Positions 47,401 to 59,246 of a DNA stretch of 64,000 bases are shown in pieces. The position numbers were made by a program, and so were the translations under genes. Source of the DNA: Solicoccozyma terricola (lineage: Eukaryota > Basidiomycota > Tremellomycetes > Filobasidiales > Piskurozymaceae); NCBI GenBank assembly GCA_001600875.1, contig BCLD01000016.1, forward strand, positions 317,067 to 381,066, in the 5' to 3' direction. The notes under the pieces are model-generated. The model did no database searches and was not told the origin of the DNA. It saw nothing but the letters and a program-made list of their open reading frames with translations. How positions within the stretch are numbered: position 1 is the first letter of the stretch; the number at the start of each line of letters is the position of its first letter.

Positions 47401-48948
47401 GAAGCTATCTCCGTTATAGGTGGCCATGACGGTTGGTTTGGAGTCTCGGATGTGCTCAAACCACCGGCGAATAAGAGCAGGCTGTGGAGGCAGAATGAGT
47501 GAGCTCATTACCCAGGAGTCATACCGACGTGACACCCACCTCATCCGGCTCATTAAAAATGGTGAATTCCCCCTCATATTCATCCTTTGGTGTATACTCA
47601 AAGTCCTCAATGTCTTCGCTAACGATTTCGCGGTTGGTGATCAAATAGCCATGTCCATCAATCATGTAGGAAATCATCATGATTTGATCCGTGAGCTGGT
47701 CAGGGAATTTGAGTGGCTGTTTCGACGTCTCAATGTCGTATGCCATGACGACAGGTTCGGCTCGCTTCACTCTAGAGGCGAGGCGGGTAAGGCTCGTGTG
47801 GCCTGCTTCCGACTTGATGGTGTACCAAAGTCCGACCCGGACGTCTGTGAGTGCAGAGGTGGGTCTCAGCTGCATTGCGGAGCAATGGATAATATTAGTC
47901 CTGACGTACCTAGATCGATGGCCACGCGCTGATAGTAGTTGATATCGTGTTCTCTGATATCAACAATGCATTCCGATGGCTCCCTCTCCGACCCCTTAGT
48001 CTTCGTGCTACTTTCGGCACCCCAAGCAGCCTGTGCACCATCCTCGTCTTCGAACATGACATTCATGGCGGCCTCAGCGCTAACGACCTCGGCGTATGCG
48101 TCTACTGCACTTAGTTTGGCGGAGTTCTCGATTGCTAGGGGTGATACCTCACGACGCACCGCTAGGAGGTCGGCGGTGTTATGAAAGTAGAGACGGATGA
48201 AGGAGGCTGGTTTGGAGAGGAGGTGATTGGGCTTGGAATAAACCCGTCAGCGAGGAACGCATTGGCAGAGGATCTACTGTAACTCACCACTTTCAAATCC
48301 CACTTCTGCTGTCTTTCCACTCGAACTAACAGACCCTCGAAGCGCTTCAGCAGCCATTCCTCGACGATGGTTTCCGTTCCCACCTGTATGGGGGAGCGCA
48401 TCAGTTCCGTCCACTGGACGTCTTCCCTGCTCGTCAACACCTACCCTGCATCCCAGGAAGAAGTACGGCTCGAAAGGTATTGTCGCTTTGAATTGACTTC
48501 CATCATCTTGGATGAAATAGTAGTCTACCGCTGCGAATCCGGATGGATGAGATTCGGAGGCCAGGAGTGTCTATCGAGCGAGAACACGGATGTTAGCTCC
48601 TCAAAGGTAAATTCTCTCTTTCCCCAACCCACACAGCCTCACCTGATGCATGTTCACCAACCAGCCCTCCCTCTCCTCGCCGCCGGCTTTCCCGCTCTCA
48701 AACCTCCAGAACCCCATCTTCTCATCAATCTCATCCCAAATCTTGACTTCCTCCATCCTCTCCTGAGCAGCCGTGCCATCCTCCGTTCGATCGAGAATAC
48801 GTGACCCGGCATCCTGACCGCCACCTCGACCGCCTCGAAAGCTGGAGCCACCGCGGCGGCCAGTGAACCGGGTGTTGGACCCCCCTCGACGTGAACTACT
48901 TCGACCTGCTCCTGTCAATCCGAAGATCGGGTTGCGGGCTTTCGACAT
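41414..48948 (-). CDS. POL2: DNA polymerase epsilon catalytic subunit
   Basis: Leading-strand replicative B-family polymerase with 3'-5' exonuclease, large subunit of Pol epsilon, nuclear. Exons (minus): 48948-48643, 48570-48445, 48383-48288, 48231-47910, 47844-47540, 47481-47276, 47219-47109, 47048-46682, 46627-44147, 44096-41877, 41822-41733, 41672-41546 and 41478-41414; 2273 residues, close to the family length of about 2200-2290. Exonuclease motifs: [11 protein letters not shown] (D320, E322), [12 protein letters not shown] and [12 protein letters not shown]. The Fe-S cysteine cluster [13 protein letters not shown] lies in the polymerase domain. Polymerase motifs: [11 protein letters not shown] (D670); [21 protein letters not shown] (D905, D907). 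The inactive second polymerase half follows, then two C-terminal cysteine modules ([13 protein letters not shown] and CLKC/CTCGG) that bind the B subunit. The N terminus is Arg/Gly-rich. Two ACGCGT boxes lie upstream. Confidence 0.96.
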
Positions 48949-49115
48949 GATGGGAGATGGGCAAGCCGGATGCTCAAGCACAAGCCAAGCTTCGAGACGT
49001 CGTCGTCTGGGCGCTGTCCTTGCTCTCCCAGTGGTAGATGGTGATGGGTCGATATATGGGCTTACACACGAAAGCACCACGAGCGGTGAAGGTAGAGTAG
49101 ATGGCAATTCAGTCG

Positions 49116-49137
49116 ACGCGTGACCTTCAAGACGCGT
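49116..49137. promoter_or_regulatory. Pair of MluI cell-cycle boxes upstream of POL2
   Basis: ACGCGT occurs twice, at 49116-49121 and 49132-49137, about 170-190 bp upstream of the POL2 ATG. In budding and fission yeast this palindrome (MCB) binds MBF and drives G1/S transcription of replication genes, including polymerase genes. Spacing is 16 bp centre to centre. Function here is inferred from motif, spacing and neighbour. Confidence 0.65.
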
Positions 49138-49301
49138 CAGACAAATGGAGATGGAAACGGAGGAAACGGGAAAATGCATGGATATTGGATATTGGATACA
49201 ACTCGTGCAACAAGCAAAACGTATGCAGGCTGGCAGTGCGCAACGCTCGTGTTATCCTCTTGTCGTCCAGATTGATACAGTAGGAAGGGCCGTCATTCAG
49301 A

Positions 49302-52300
49302 TCATGTGCTGTCCGGAAGCGGCGTGGCAGGCCCCGATCCACTCGTCCTCGACGACTGGCGGAAGCTCGCCCGCTTCGTCAGACTCGCGCCGCTGAGCTC
49401 AGTCGGCGATGCTCTCCTCTTGATATGACCATCCTCGTCGAAATGTACGCCACCAGCTGAGCTGGAGCTGTTGCCACGAACGGCGTCGTGAAGGTCATCA
49501 TGTGCTGCTTGCGCTTCCTCGGCAGCTTGTGTTTCCTCGTCGAGCATGTCGAGGTATCCGTATATGACGGCTGAGCGAGGGGTAGTCGTTAGTCGCTGCG
49601 TAGGACAGCGTGTATGATAACGCAACGACACTCACATCGATACACAAACGCGTACTGTCTGAGACTCTGACACAAGCTCATTCGCTGAATCCTCATGTTT
49701 TCGAGAACGTTCTTGACCGGTTCTGGCATGTCGGTAATGGGACTGGGAGTGGTCTTGCTATCGGCCACGGTAGGCATGCGACCCATCTCAAATTCAAAAG
49801 CACTGTCGATGGACTCCCTTTTAGCGTCGGGTTCTTTTCTTTTCAAGAAATATCCCACAACACACTCACTCTGAATGCGTGATCATCTGGTCGGAAGGCT
49901 TCTCGTCAACTGCAGGCGAAGCAGGCCCTGTTGATGTAGTCCGAGCATCGCCCGCCTCTGACACATCCCCGGAGCCAACTCGATCCCTGTAAAGGCCAAA
50001 TTTGCCCTCGTTGACACGATTGTCCATAACGGGTTCGTCAAGCTCCATTTGATCCGGAGAAGTAAAAGGAACGTTAGTTGTAGCGGATGCAGGCAACAAC
50101 GTTGGATTGCCGTTTCCTGGGGATCGTGATTTAGGGGAGGTGGGAGCTTTGCTGCTTTCCCCAGTTCGAGACTTCTGGGAGTGGATCGATTGCTCGGAGG
50201 TGCGGTGGGGGGGGCGTATTTTCCTAGCTTTCATGAGGTGCTCGCGGCGGAGGGCATCCAGCACAGCGTCGACGATAATGAAGCTGCCTGTGCGTCCGAC
50301 GCCGGCAGAACCTGGAAGGGGGCAGACGAAACTACATCAGTCAAATGTCCCCGGGAAACGTAGGCATTCGCAGCGACTCACAGTGGACCAGAACTGGTGG
50401 TTGCTGATTCGCAGCACTTGCTTCCTCCGCCGACGCTGCCACCGCCACATCCACGTCCTTGACAAGGCTGAGCAGGGTGTGAGGACTACTCGGTACATCG
50501 AAATCCGGCCACGAGACGCATTGAATCTGAGTGATCTTGTGCGACGTGACTTCAGGGTGATCTCGGTTGGTGAGCACGAACGTCCGCTTGATCGTTGGGC
50601 TGTCCGTGGGTGGTGGGTCATTGACATTGAAAAAGTTGAAGCCGGACACCGACTTTTCGGCTTCATCGACGCCGCCTTCGGAGGATACGAGTGTCAGCTT
50701 GTATGGTCCATACTCTCCCTCGGTCCAGTAGTCGCCGCATTTGATGGCTCCGCCTTCGAATTGTTTCGTGAGCCTGGGAAGGATTCGCAGGTTAGCTTGA
50801 GAAATTGGGAGAGTAGACCTATTGATTACTTACATCACGATCACCTGGACGTTCTGCTCCCATACTAGTGTCCAGAAGTCGCGGTATGTGGCATCCATCG
50901 GTCCCTGAGTGGCAATATACCGCCGAGAGGTCCCTCGAGGCTGCACGAAATTTGCATTGATATAATCGGAGCCATCATCGTGGCATTTCTGGTTCAATCG
51001 AACGCGAGAATAGTCGTAAGGCCAGATGTTCTTGTACCTATTCTTTGCGCCCCTCTCGATGCCTGCCGTGATGGAGAACGGGAAATACTCTTCTCCAGAT
51101 GCGATGGGATCGGGAACTCTTGGATCGTGGACGTTGTGAGATTTCTCATTGGCAGGCGATGGGGCCGGATCAGATTGACCAGAATGGCGACGGTCAAAGG
51201 CAGCACGGTTGATTGCTTGCTGCTCGATCCCGGCGTTTGCACTGAACATGATCTCGTCCTCGGCATTCTCTTCCGCCTGGTCAGTCCAACCAGAGAGCTT
51301 CCGTGAGCCCCTCGAGTGCCAATTCATTATGCCCTGAAGACGACGCTGTTCCCCGCGCTCCACTGCCTCAAACTCGCCCGCCAGCTGTTCTGCTACCTGG
51401 TCCTCAGGCTTTTCGACCATCTCGCGCAAGAAAAGCGGGAGCTCCTTGGAGCGAGCGACGACGTTCTCAGGGAGGTTGAGTGGTATGCGCTCGGTGATGC
51501 CGCCATGAGATAGCTCGAGGTTCTGTCTGATGTTGTCGAAGAATGGGTTGGCGGGTTGATACTGCTTGACCTCGGAGATCTGAGGAAGGTTTTCTTTGGA
51601 TCCAGATGACCTAGTGACGTGTGTTCCTTCGCTGCCAGACCCATTGCGAGATCCCTTTGATGACCGCTCGCCGTCGATATTTGCAGGCGCTTCGATGACC
51701 TCGCCTGTTGAATCCAGTGTACTCTGTGACTTTGCATGCACTACATTTAGTTTACGCTGAGATGAACCCATTGTAGAAGCTGCAGATGATGTCCACACAC
51801 ACGTTAGCCGAGCCGCCCATAATACACGCCCTTTGGCAGAAACCGAGGCATGGCCTGGGACATCTTGCCTTTCAAATTGACGCTCCCACAGCGTCACGAT
51901 CTTATTCTCACCTTGTAGGAACGCCAACTTGCCCAAGCCACCTGCCATTCTCGTGGATGGGGATATCGAATACGCACTGCGGTCCTCTCCACTCGCGCCT
52001 TTACTCGGTCCGCCACTCGATCGTGCAGTGACGGAACCGATACCGCTCGCACCACTTGCCCCGCTCTTCCCTCCACTTCTACCAGATGCGGAGCCACCGC
52101 CGCCGTCCATGTCCATATCGACGTCGAGTGTGAGTGGCGGTTGTATTTCTGTTTCGCCTTCATCCTCCTCCTCGCTACTTCCCTCTGACATTTCCATATC
52201 ACGACAAGCGTTGATTCCTCCCTTGAGGAACCAGATTTTACCTTCCCAACCTGGATTTGCCGCCGCCGCGATTTTACTTGCCAGACCTGCCAATACGCCA

Positions 52301-53877
52301 CCCATCGGCGCATTTACCGAATCTTGATCGATGACGATGACGTCCGTTCGTGATGAAAAGTCGGTCAAAAGTCTCATATCCCTCTCTGGTAACATGAGAG
52401 TGAGTCTCTGCATTGTGAAAGTGCGACGTTTGAGAAGAGTCGAAGGGATAGGCACGGAGATTGATGATGGTAATCTTGCTCTAGTGAAGGATGATGGAGG
52501 TCTTAGGTCCAGTATTAATGGAGGTGGTACGCCGACCTTGGATCGCATCGCGATGAGCTGTGAAGGTGACATTGGTGCTGGAGTGATGACCACATCTGTA
52601 ACACTTGAACTCGCTGTACTCCCACTTCCACCACTAGCAGCTGGCGTTGAGGATTCGGTAGGAGACGATGAAGTCGTAGGTGTCGTCGCCCCGCTAGTTT
52701 TACTACTTCCAGTGGTAGCCGAAAAAGCATTCGAAGATTGTCTAGCCGCGATAACCCCAGCTGGGAAATTCAATTTGATACTTGAACCCCCGGAATTCGA
52801 TGACGGTGTTGTTGGTCGTTGTAACCCTCCTATTTTCTCCTTTTGATTTTTGGGATTAAGACTACTCAAGGCGCTTGTTGATCCTGTTCTTGATGGTGTA
52901 GGGACATATGAGAATGGATCCGACGTCGACGTCGATCCAATAGCAGGAACATGTGGAGTCGTTGTTTTGAGATCCGATCCAGAAGTAACTTGACCACCAC
53001 CTCCTGACAAATTCAACCTCTCAAAAGGACCTCCAAGATGTGGTGAGTGACCTCTCGAGATTGGATTAACAGTATACCTGTTGAATTGAGGAGTGGTATT
53101 TGTCGTCGTCGTTGTCGGAGTAGTACCATGAGGAGTAGTGGAAACACTTGAAATTGCACCTCCTCCTCCTCCTGCTCCTCTCGAACTCTGTCCACCACCT
53201 GAATCGCCGACCAACCCACTACTCGATCCAGCAAACAATGAGAAAATAAATGGAGATGAACCTTCAACAGCAGGTGTTGGAATTCCACTTGTTGCTGCTA
53301 AATGTAACCATGGATTCGAATTCGATCCATTAATCCCATTCCCACCAGAAACAACTCTTGGTGAAATCATTCGTAATCTTCCTCCTGATGATACGGATGT
53401 TGAATCTCCAGTGTAATCCGACCTTGTATTATTATCCATCGGTGTACCAGGCGTTTGTTGTTGTTGTCGATATGCATGTTTAGGACCCGAAGAAGGTTGT
53501 GTCGTTGATGTAGATGTTGATGCGACAGGATCAATGTTATTCATCTGATTACCTAGTATCCCATCTCTCATATCTCGATTCGTAGGTGTAGGTAAAGCGA
53601 ATGGAGATGGTAAATCAGTCAACGTCATTGGTGGAAGACGATGACGATTTGATTGATTTTCGGTAGATGATGTAGATGTAGATGTAGATGCGGCGGCAGA
53701 CGAGGTGGATTTGGGAATAGATGTTGTGATTTGTGGAGACTCGACCTTGCTTGATGATGACGACGCATTTGGAGGAACGGAAGATGTAGATGAAGGTGGG
53801 AAATTGTTACGAGTGGGTGATGAAATGTCCATACCGTTGTTATCAATCGAGTTGAAAGGTAAGACGAAAGGCGGCAT
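49302..53877 (-). CDS. Protein tyrosine phosphatase with rhodanese/CH2-like domain
   Basis: Likely MAP-kinase-type tyrosine phosphatase (Ptp2/Ptp3/Pyp1 group). Exons (minus): 53877-51828, 51779-50834, 50773-50382, 50311-49870, 49838-49636 and 49570-49302; 1433 residues. The N-terminal 450 residues are Ser/Thr/Pro-rich and probably disordered. A rhodanese-like module follows (PPLILDLRPPSSF to WFLKGGINACRD). No Cys is seen at the usual catalytic position (VIVIDQDS), so it is probably a non-catalytic MAPK-docking CH2 domain, by analogy with MAPK phosphatases. The PTP domain contains KNRYKNIWPYDYSRV, SDYINANFV, YIATQGP, the WPDFDVP loop that carries the catalytic Asp, the P loop HCSAGVGRTGSF (nucleophile C1130, R1136), and, after a long low-complexity insert, QRMSLCQSLRQYAFVY. 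The 48-bp intron 51780-51827 is a multiple of three with open frame and could be retained (1449 residues). Confidence 0.9.
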
Positions 53878-56538
53878 CGAAAAACCAATCGAAACCGTGC
53901 CGACGATTGCGATGCGATGCGATGCGACAATGCGACGAGACGATGCGACGATGCGATGCGATGACAAGTGACGTGTGGTTGTCGATGAGGGACGATTTTA
54001 AGTTCCTATTGATTTTTTCCAACCAATCACTGCAACGTTCTATTCCACCGATCGCCACCTTTGAGGGGGGGATCCCGAAGCTTCGTGAAATGCGATATCA
54101 GGGAAAAGGACCAGACCCTTAATCCCCGGTTCCCAATCGACTGTTATCCTAATCTAGAGGTGGTAAGGTAACCCGTATATCCCCCCACTTGTTCCTATCG
54201 TTTTGGATTTATAAAACCCTATAACGTGTCTTGCCGTGTGATTATGTGAAAAAGGCGCAAGTGGGATGGATGACGTCGACGTTTCCTTTCTCACGCGACT
54301 GACGATGGGAGCGATGGGTACGAGGAGGGTTGGGGGATGGGGGATGGCGAGGGTAGCTGGACGAGGAGGTTGACGACTTTGTAAGGATACGAGGACGGGG
54401 ACGAGGACCGGGTTGATTGATGGTTAATGGTTGAACACACACAGAACCCAAGTCTTGCCCCCTAGACCCGAAGTCCCACTCACCCACTTTTCTGGGTGGC
54501 AGGGCAAAGGCGGTGGGAGTGGCGATTACGTAATACACCTTTTTTCTCCCATCTGCATGACATCGTTCCAGGCCCCTGTCGCCCCCTCGTCCGCCGTCGT
54601 CCGCCAGCCATGACGACACCGAGCACCGAGCTTTTAGCGGGGGAACCTATTTATCCCTCCGGAATGCATCCAGGCAGGGATCATAAGCATTGGTTCATCC
54701 ATGGAGCAGGTGGTATAGCTTGAATAGCTTGTGGAGAGCCAGCTGGAACGTGACCCCACTGGGAGGGAATGGGAATGGGAGATCCAATGCCTCAATTGGA
54801 TGTTCTGGAATTGATACAGCCCTGTCATACTCCCCCTTCCGCTCACACCGCCGATACCCAGCTGATTCATATGTTTCCCCACTACAACCTACCCCGCCCT
54901 ACTAATCGCTATGAATTCCTTTGATTTGAAATTCGGATGACCCAGATCGCCCTCCTGGTTGATTACATATATGGTTCCTACGCTACATCCTAGTGTCCAG
55001 CTACGGCAAAAGTCCAATTTGTTGAAGACAAAACTCGGGGTAATTAGCAACTCTGTGGCTTTACCTTATCGGTTTTGGAGGTCCTACCTAGCCCAACCCA
55101 GGATGGTATTTATTTGCACGAGGTTTGGTGGTTATGAGAAGGGTTGGGTTGATCACTGGGTAAAAGTTCCGATCGAAAGTTGTTCTTTTGGCACTTGGTG
55201 CTTTTTGTCATAACGAAAATCAGGAGATGTAGGAATGAGATGAGGTGATATTGGCCTATGAATGTAAGGTAGGTGGCAAAAAAAATGAATATCGAAGGGT
55301 TCTCCAGCATATATTTCAAAACACTACGAAACTCTTGCTCTTCCTCTTGCTCTTCCTCTTCCTCTTCCTCTTCCTCTTCCTCTTGCTCTTGCTCTTCCTC
55401 TTGCTCTACCAAAACGGAGCATGTTGAATTCCAATCGTCGGGAGAGTTCTTGGATGAAAGACAATGGGAACCGAAGGGATACCTACAAGGAAACTGGGAT
55501 CTTTTAAATCTCACCCTGTGATGATGATAGAGTACCCAAATTTTCCGCCTTCTTTGCGTTGATGCTTTAGGGGTTAAATGCCAGAGTTGATAGTGGCAAC
55601 GTTCCCTACTTTGAACGAATCTGCGTCCAGATGGAGTCGCTCGCTCGCCATCCCTGCTGAAATGTTTGGATATGGTATTTAGCTCGAGAATAGTTGTTTT
55701 CGTTCGGATGAGTAGGGGAGATGGGGATCACTGTATTACATATGTATATCAAAGCGAATTCGAGGATAGGTACCGTTCATCCTTCATAAAATAAAATAAA
55801 AACGTTGGAGGTCCTGGAGGAAGGAGTCGACTTCCCATCGCCCCTCGCCCCTCGCTCCGTGTCAAATGTCAAAGGGAATAGAATGAACTCGTTGACTCGG
55901 GAGAACCAATAAAAAACGACACATATCCATGATACCTTTGCCCTACAAACCATGTTATTCCAAACCGTATTCGTCGTCCGTCCATCCACAATTTTCGGGA
56001 TATTTGTAAATGTGATAGGAGGTAGGATGAGACACGGAAACTTTCGGGAGGTCAAACAAGACTTCTACAACGCCTCTTAAGATGGCTTGTCTGTAGGGAT
56101 ATTGAAGGATGTGTTCTACCGGAGTCTATGTCGAGCCGATCGATGTCTCGAGTGGTGTTTCACCTTTGGGAGAGGTGGGGGGGAGTGCGATTACCCGAGG
56201 GGATTGCGGCAGACGAGCAAACTTCGGGTGCAACAAACGGCCATCAAGTATAAAAACGCGGAAACTGAATGGCGCAGAGGGGGTCGTTGGAGTCGACTGG
56301 GCAACTTCCAATACATCCTCCTCCCGGTCTGAACGATGACTTGCATCGCCGGTATCGTCGTATCCCAACTCGAAGTAGTCCTCGAAGAATCCAATTGAAG
56401 GACCGAAACAGATCAACTCATCGGCAACCACCCACCCCCACCCGACCTATCCATCTGCTCGATCGCTGTGCAAATCACTTTTGCAATCCCAAAACTCTCA
56501 ACCCCCCCCCCCCCCCCTCCTCTCTCATCTTTCTCGAC
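53878..56538. other. 2.7-kb region without a supported gene
   Basis: Lies between the tyrosine phosphatase start (minus) and the phosphodiesterase start (plus). It begins with a degenerate CGATG/GCGAT repeat (about 53905-53965). A CTCTTC-type repeat lies at about 55334-55407 and a C tract at about 56501-56517. A minus-strand open frame at 56126-56428 has a fairly balanced composition but no ATG. I see no domain, tRNA or snRNA-like structure. The region may be the shared upstream control region of two signalling genes, or hold a non-coding transcript or a fast-evolving orphan gene. Confidence 0.4.
55334..55407 (+). repeat. CTCTTC-type hexanucleotide repeat
   Basis: About twelve imperfect hexamers of CTCTTC and CTCTTG in the gene-free region before the phosphodiesterase gene. 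Confidence 0.85.
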
Positions 56539-57114
56539 ATGGCACCACCCTCCACAGACGGAGAGAAGAGCTTCGAATTGGTAGTCCTAGGAGCTGGCGG
56601 AGGACCGTTGGAGACGGACGTTTCTGGGTGAGTTGCGGAGATGGGGGTACGAAGCATGTTGGTGGGGCCGGGGAGTGGACAGCTGACTTTAGGGGGTGAT
56701 TGATGCTGCGACGCTTGGACGTTAGGTACATGCTGAAACCGGCTCGTGGGAAATATGAGGACGGTTGGATATCCTTGGAGGGAGGTGAGACATCTGAATC
56801 ATTGGGAACCCCCCTCCCAATTCTTCAATCCCAAATGCAAGGCTGAATTCTCAACTTTTCCAACATCTATCGCCGAAATCCTCTCCCGTCGAATAATCTC
56901 CCCCGTTTTACCTTTTCACATTTACCTTCTTCCTTCAGGGTCCGGAATAGGAGCACTTTCAAACATCCTCGAACGTATTCAAGATTCAAAATCACCTGAT
57001 ATCGAACCACCGTTCACCAATGTGAACTTCCCATCCGAATATGATTCATTCCCATCTAACGTTCGTAGCGTATACAAAGCTGGTTATTTGTACTCTTGTC
57101 TCTCGTGAGCTTTT

Positions 57115-57150
<36 letters not shown>

Positions 57151-58629
57151 CATACATGTTTGGGTTCCAGCAACAGAAAGATCGCGGGTACTTACCCTTC
57201 ACCCCCAACATCGTTCCTATCCTACCAGATGTTACATCATCACTCATGCGCATCTCGATCATATGGCATCTATGATCTTATCAACCGGTTCACTTCCCAT
57301 AACCCGTCTCTCCACACGTCTCTCTCCATCGGCATCATCACCACCACCAAAACGTGATCGACGTAGATCAAGCGGTGTGTTTTTCCCCGAATTACAATTC
57401 TCCTCACGCTTCGTAGAATCTGTCGAACATTCACCGAAATCTCAAAATGCTCCTAGTATTCCTGGTTTAAGTCCTGCACCTCATACACCCTTGATGGATT
57501 CAGGCAGGAGAGGTTCAATAGCTTGGTCGACATCGGAATGTAGAGATAGTTTGGTTCAGATATACGCTAGTGAAACAGTGTTGAAAGGGGTGGAAGGTGT
57601 TTTTGAAGGGAAATTATGGCCAGAGTTGGGGTGGTGGAGTGAGATGACGAGTGATGTACGGGAGATTATTGATGATGCAAGGGAAAGTGGGATGGAAGCG
57701 TATCAACCGATACAAGGTGTGGGAGTTCAATATTGTCCGTGAGTCGTCCCCCGAGTCCCCTCTTCATCCGGCGGGGCAAAACACAGAGATTTTGACGACG
57801 AGACCATACCAGACTCCCAAACAATCAGATATATCAACGATTACCACTCGCTTCTGGATCGGGAATATCATGTATGCATCTTCCAGTATCTCATGGGATC
57901 ACATCACATGGGGGATACGAATCATCTGCTTTCTTCCTCCGTTTGGATGAGGCTCGGGATGAGGCAGGGATGGAGATTCTATTCTGGGGTGATGTTGAAT
58001 CGTTGCTTAGACCAGGTGGTGGTGGTGGATTTGGAGGTGGTTTGAATCTCAGCGGTGACGGTCCGGCGTTGTATGTGGATGAGGATGAGGAACGCGAGGG
58101 AGCGATCGAAAATCTGAATAGAAATGTGTGGAAAGTGGCTGCTCGACGATGGGTCAGTGGGAAGTTGGGTGCTGTCTTTGTGAGTTCGTCCGGAGGGGAG
58201 TGCTAGCGAAAAAGTTTTTTCCGCATCTCCGATTTGCACAACCCGCGGCTAGCTATGTGAATTGAGCTCATGTTTTTCTTTTCTTTTTTTGGTGATCCCG
58301 ACGATATACAGATCGAATGTTCGTACGATTCGTCAAGACCTTATGATGCCTTATATGGGCATCTCCAACCTCAAACATTATACGGTGAACTCGTTGTGCT
58401 TGGCTCTCTCGTTCGTTCACTCGTCTCGGGGGACAGCGGGACGGCGAGACCGCCTCCGCTACAAGGGTTGAAAATATACATCACCCATGTCAAGGCATCC
58501 CTCGTACCTCATCCGTCGGGAAAAACGGATAGAGAGAGGGTGTTGGACGACTTGAAGGATCTGGAGAGGTTAGGAAGGTTGGGTGTGGAATTCGTGATGC
58601 TGGAGAAGGGGATGAGGGTTCTGATCTGA
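56539..58629 (+). CDS. PDE1: Class II cAMP phosphodiesterase (PDE1 type); one-base frame break
   Basis: Low-affinity class II cyclic nucleotide phosphodiesterase with a metallo-beta-lactamase-like fold; it hydrolyses cAMP to AMP and tempers PKA signalling. Exons 56539-56627, 56726-56784, 56939-57104, 57229-57738, 57787-58179 and 58312-58629; about 511 residues after allowing for one missing base. Motifs: LVVLGAGGGPLETDVSGYML near the N terminus, the metal motif THAHLDH at about residues 110-116, PVSHG and SSAFFLRL, FWGDVES, IECSYDSSRP and the end block KIYITHVKASLVPHPSG. Compared with yeast Pde1 it has an insert of about 60 residues, Ser/Pro-rich, after the HAHLDH block. At 57883-57884 the frame shifts within TTCCAG. 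One additional C restores the conserved FPVSHG reading, and every other exon phase then closes. The third intron carries a run of about 32 C. Confidence 0.85.
57116..57147 (+). repeat. Poly-C tract in phosphodiesterase intron 3
   Basis: About 32 consecutive C bases near the 5' end of intron 57105-57228, on the sense strand. Confidence 0.9.
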
Positions 58630-59246
58630 TTTGATCTGATTTGATTTTTTTTTTCTTTTCTATAATGACTTTTTTGGGGATTCTGTGGTGGTGGGAATTG
58701 GGTGCTTTTGGGTGTTTGAGAATGATATTATGTATTAGGGGGGGTCTACGGGAAGTGTACGATACTGTCCTTGTCTACGACTGCGAATAGGCTCACCATC
58801 GCCATCGCCATCGCCATCGCCATCGCCATCACCACCACCACCGCCCCCCTCCCTCCGACACTTTCACCCGTCCGGGGCACGTGATGCGACAAAAGTTGAA
58901 GCTCGGAAAGTTGACTCGCTCGCAAAGATATGGATGATAGCCAGGTAGCTGGACCAGGACGCAACACATCTCCACCCCCATCCTCCTCGGCATCCTCGTG
59001 GAGTCATAGTCGAGTCGTGCTAGCACCCCCGCCAGTCCGTCTGCATCGACTCGTCCATCGTCGCTCGCTCCAATCCTCATTCGCTAGCTTCCCAGTTCTT
59101 ATCTGGACCCGGGCGAATTTATTCCAAGCGTTTGGAAATTTCATTCGCGACGCAAAAAACAAGCAACCTCCCAGATCTTTGACGAGCATTTCATCGCTCG
59201 TCGTGTCTCCTCCCCCCCTCTTGCACCGCACCCTCCTACACCCAAC
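58630..59246. other. Intergenic with (GCCATC)n repeat
   Basis: About 617 bp between the phosphodiesterase stop and the carbamoyl-phosphate synthase start. A T run follows the stop codon (58645-58660), which could belong to the 3' end signals. (GCCATC) hexamers fill about 58796-58830 and run into ACC repeats. No gene is supported. Confidence 0.55.

Noticed and set aside
53878..53967. Upstream extension of the tyrosine phosphatase
   Set aside because: It starts at TTG and is coded by a CGATG-type simple repeat; the ATG at 53877 is the first proper start.
56126..56428. Minus-strand open frame before the phosphodiesterase
   Set aside because: It has no ATG start, no recognisable motif and no splice partner found, so I left it as a note only.
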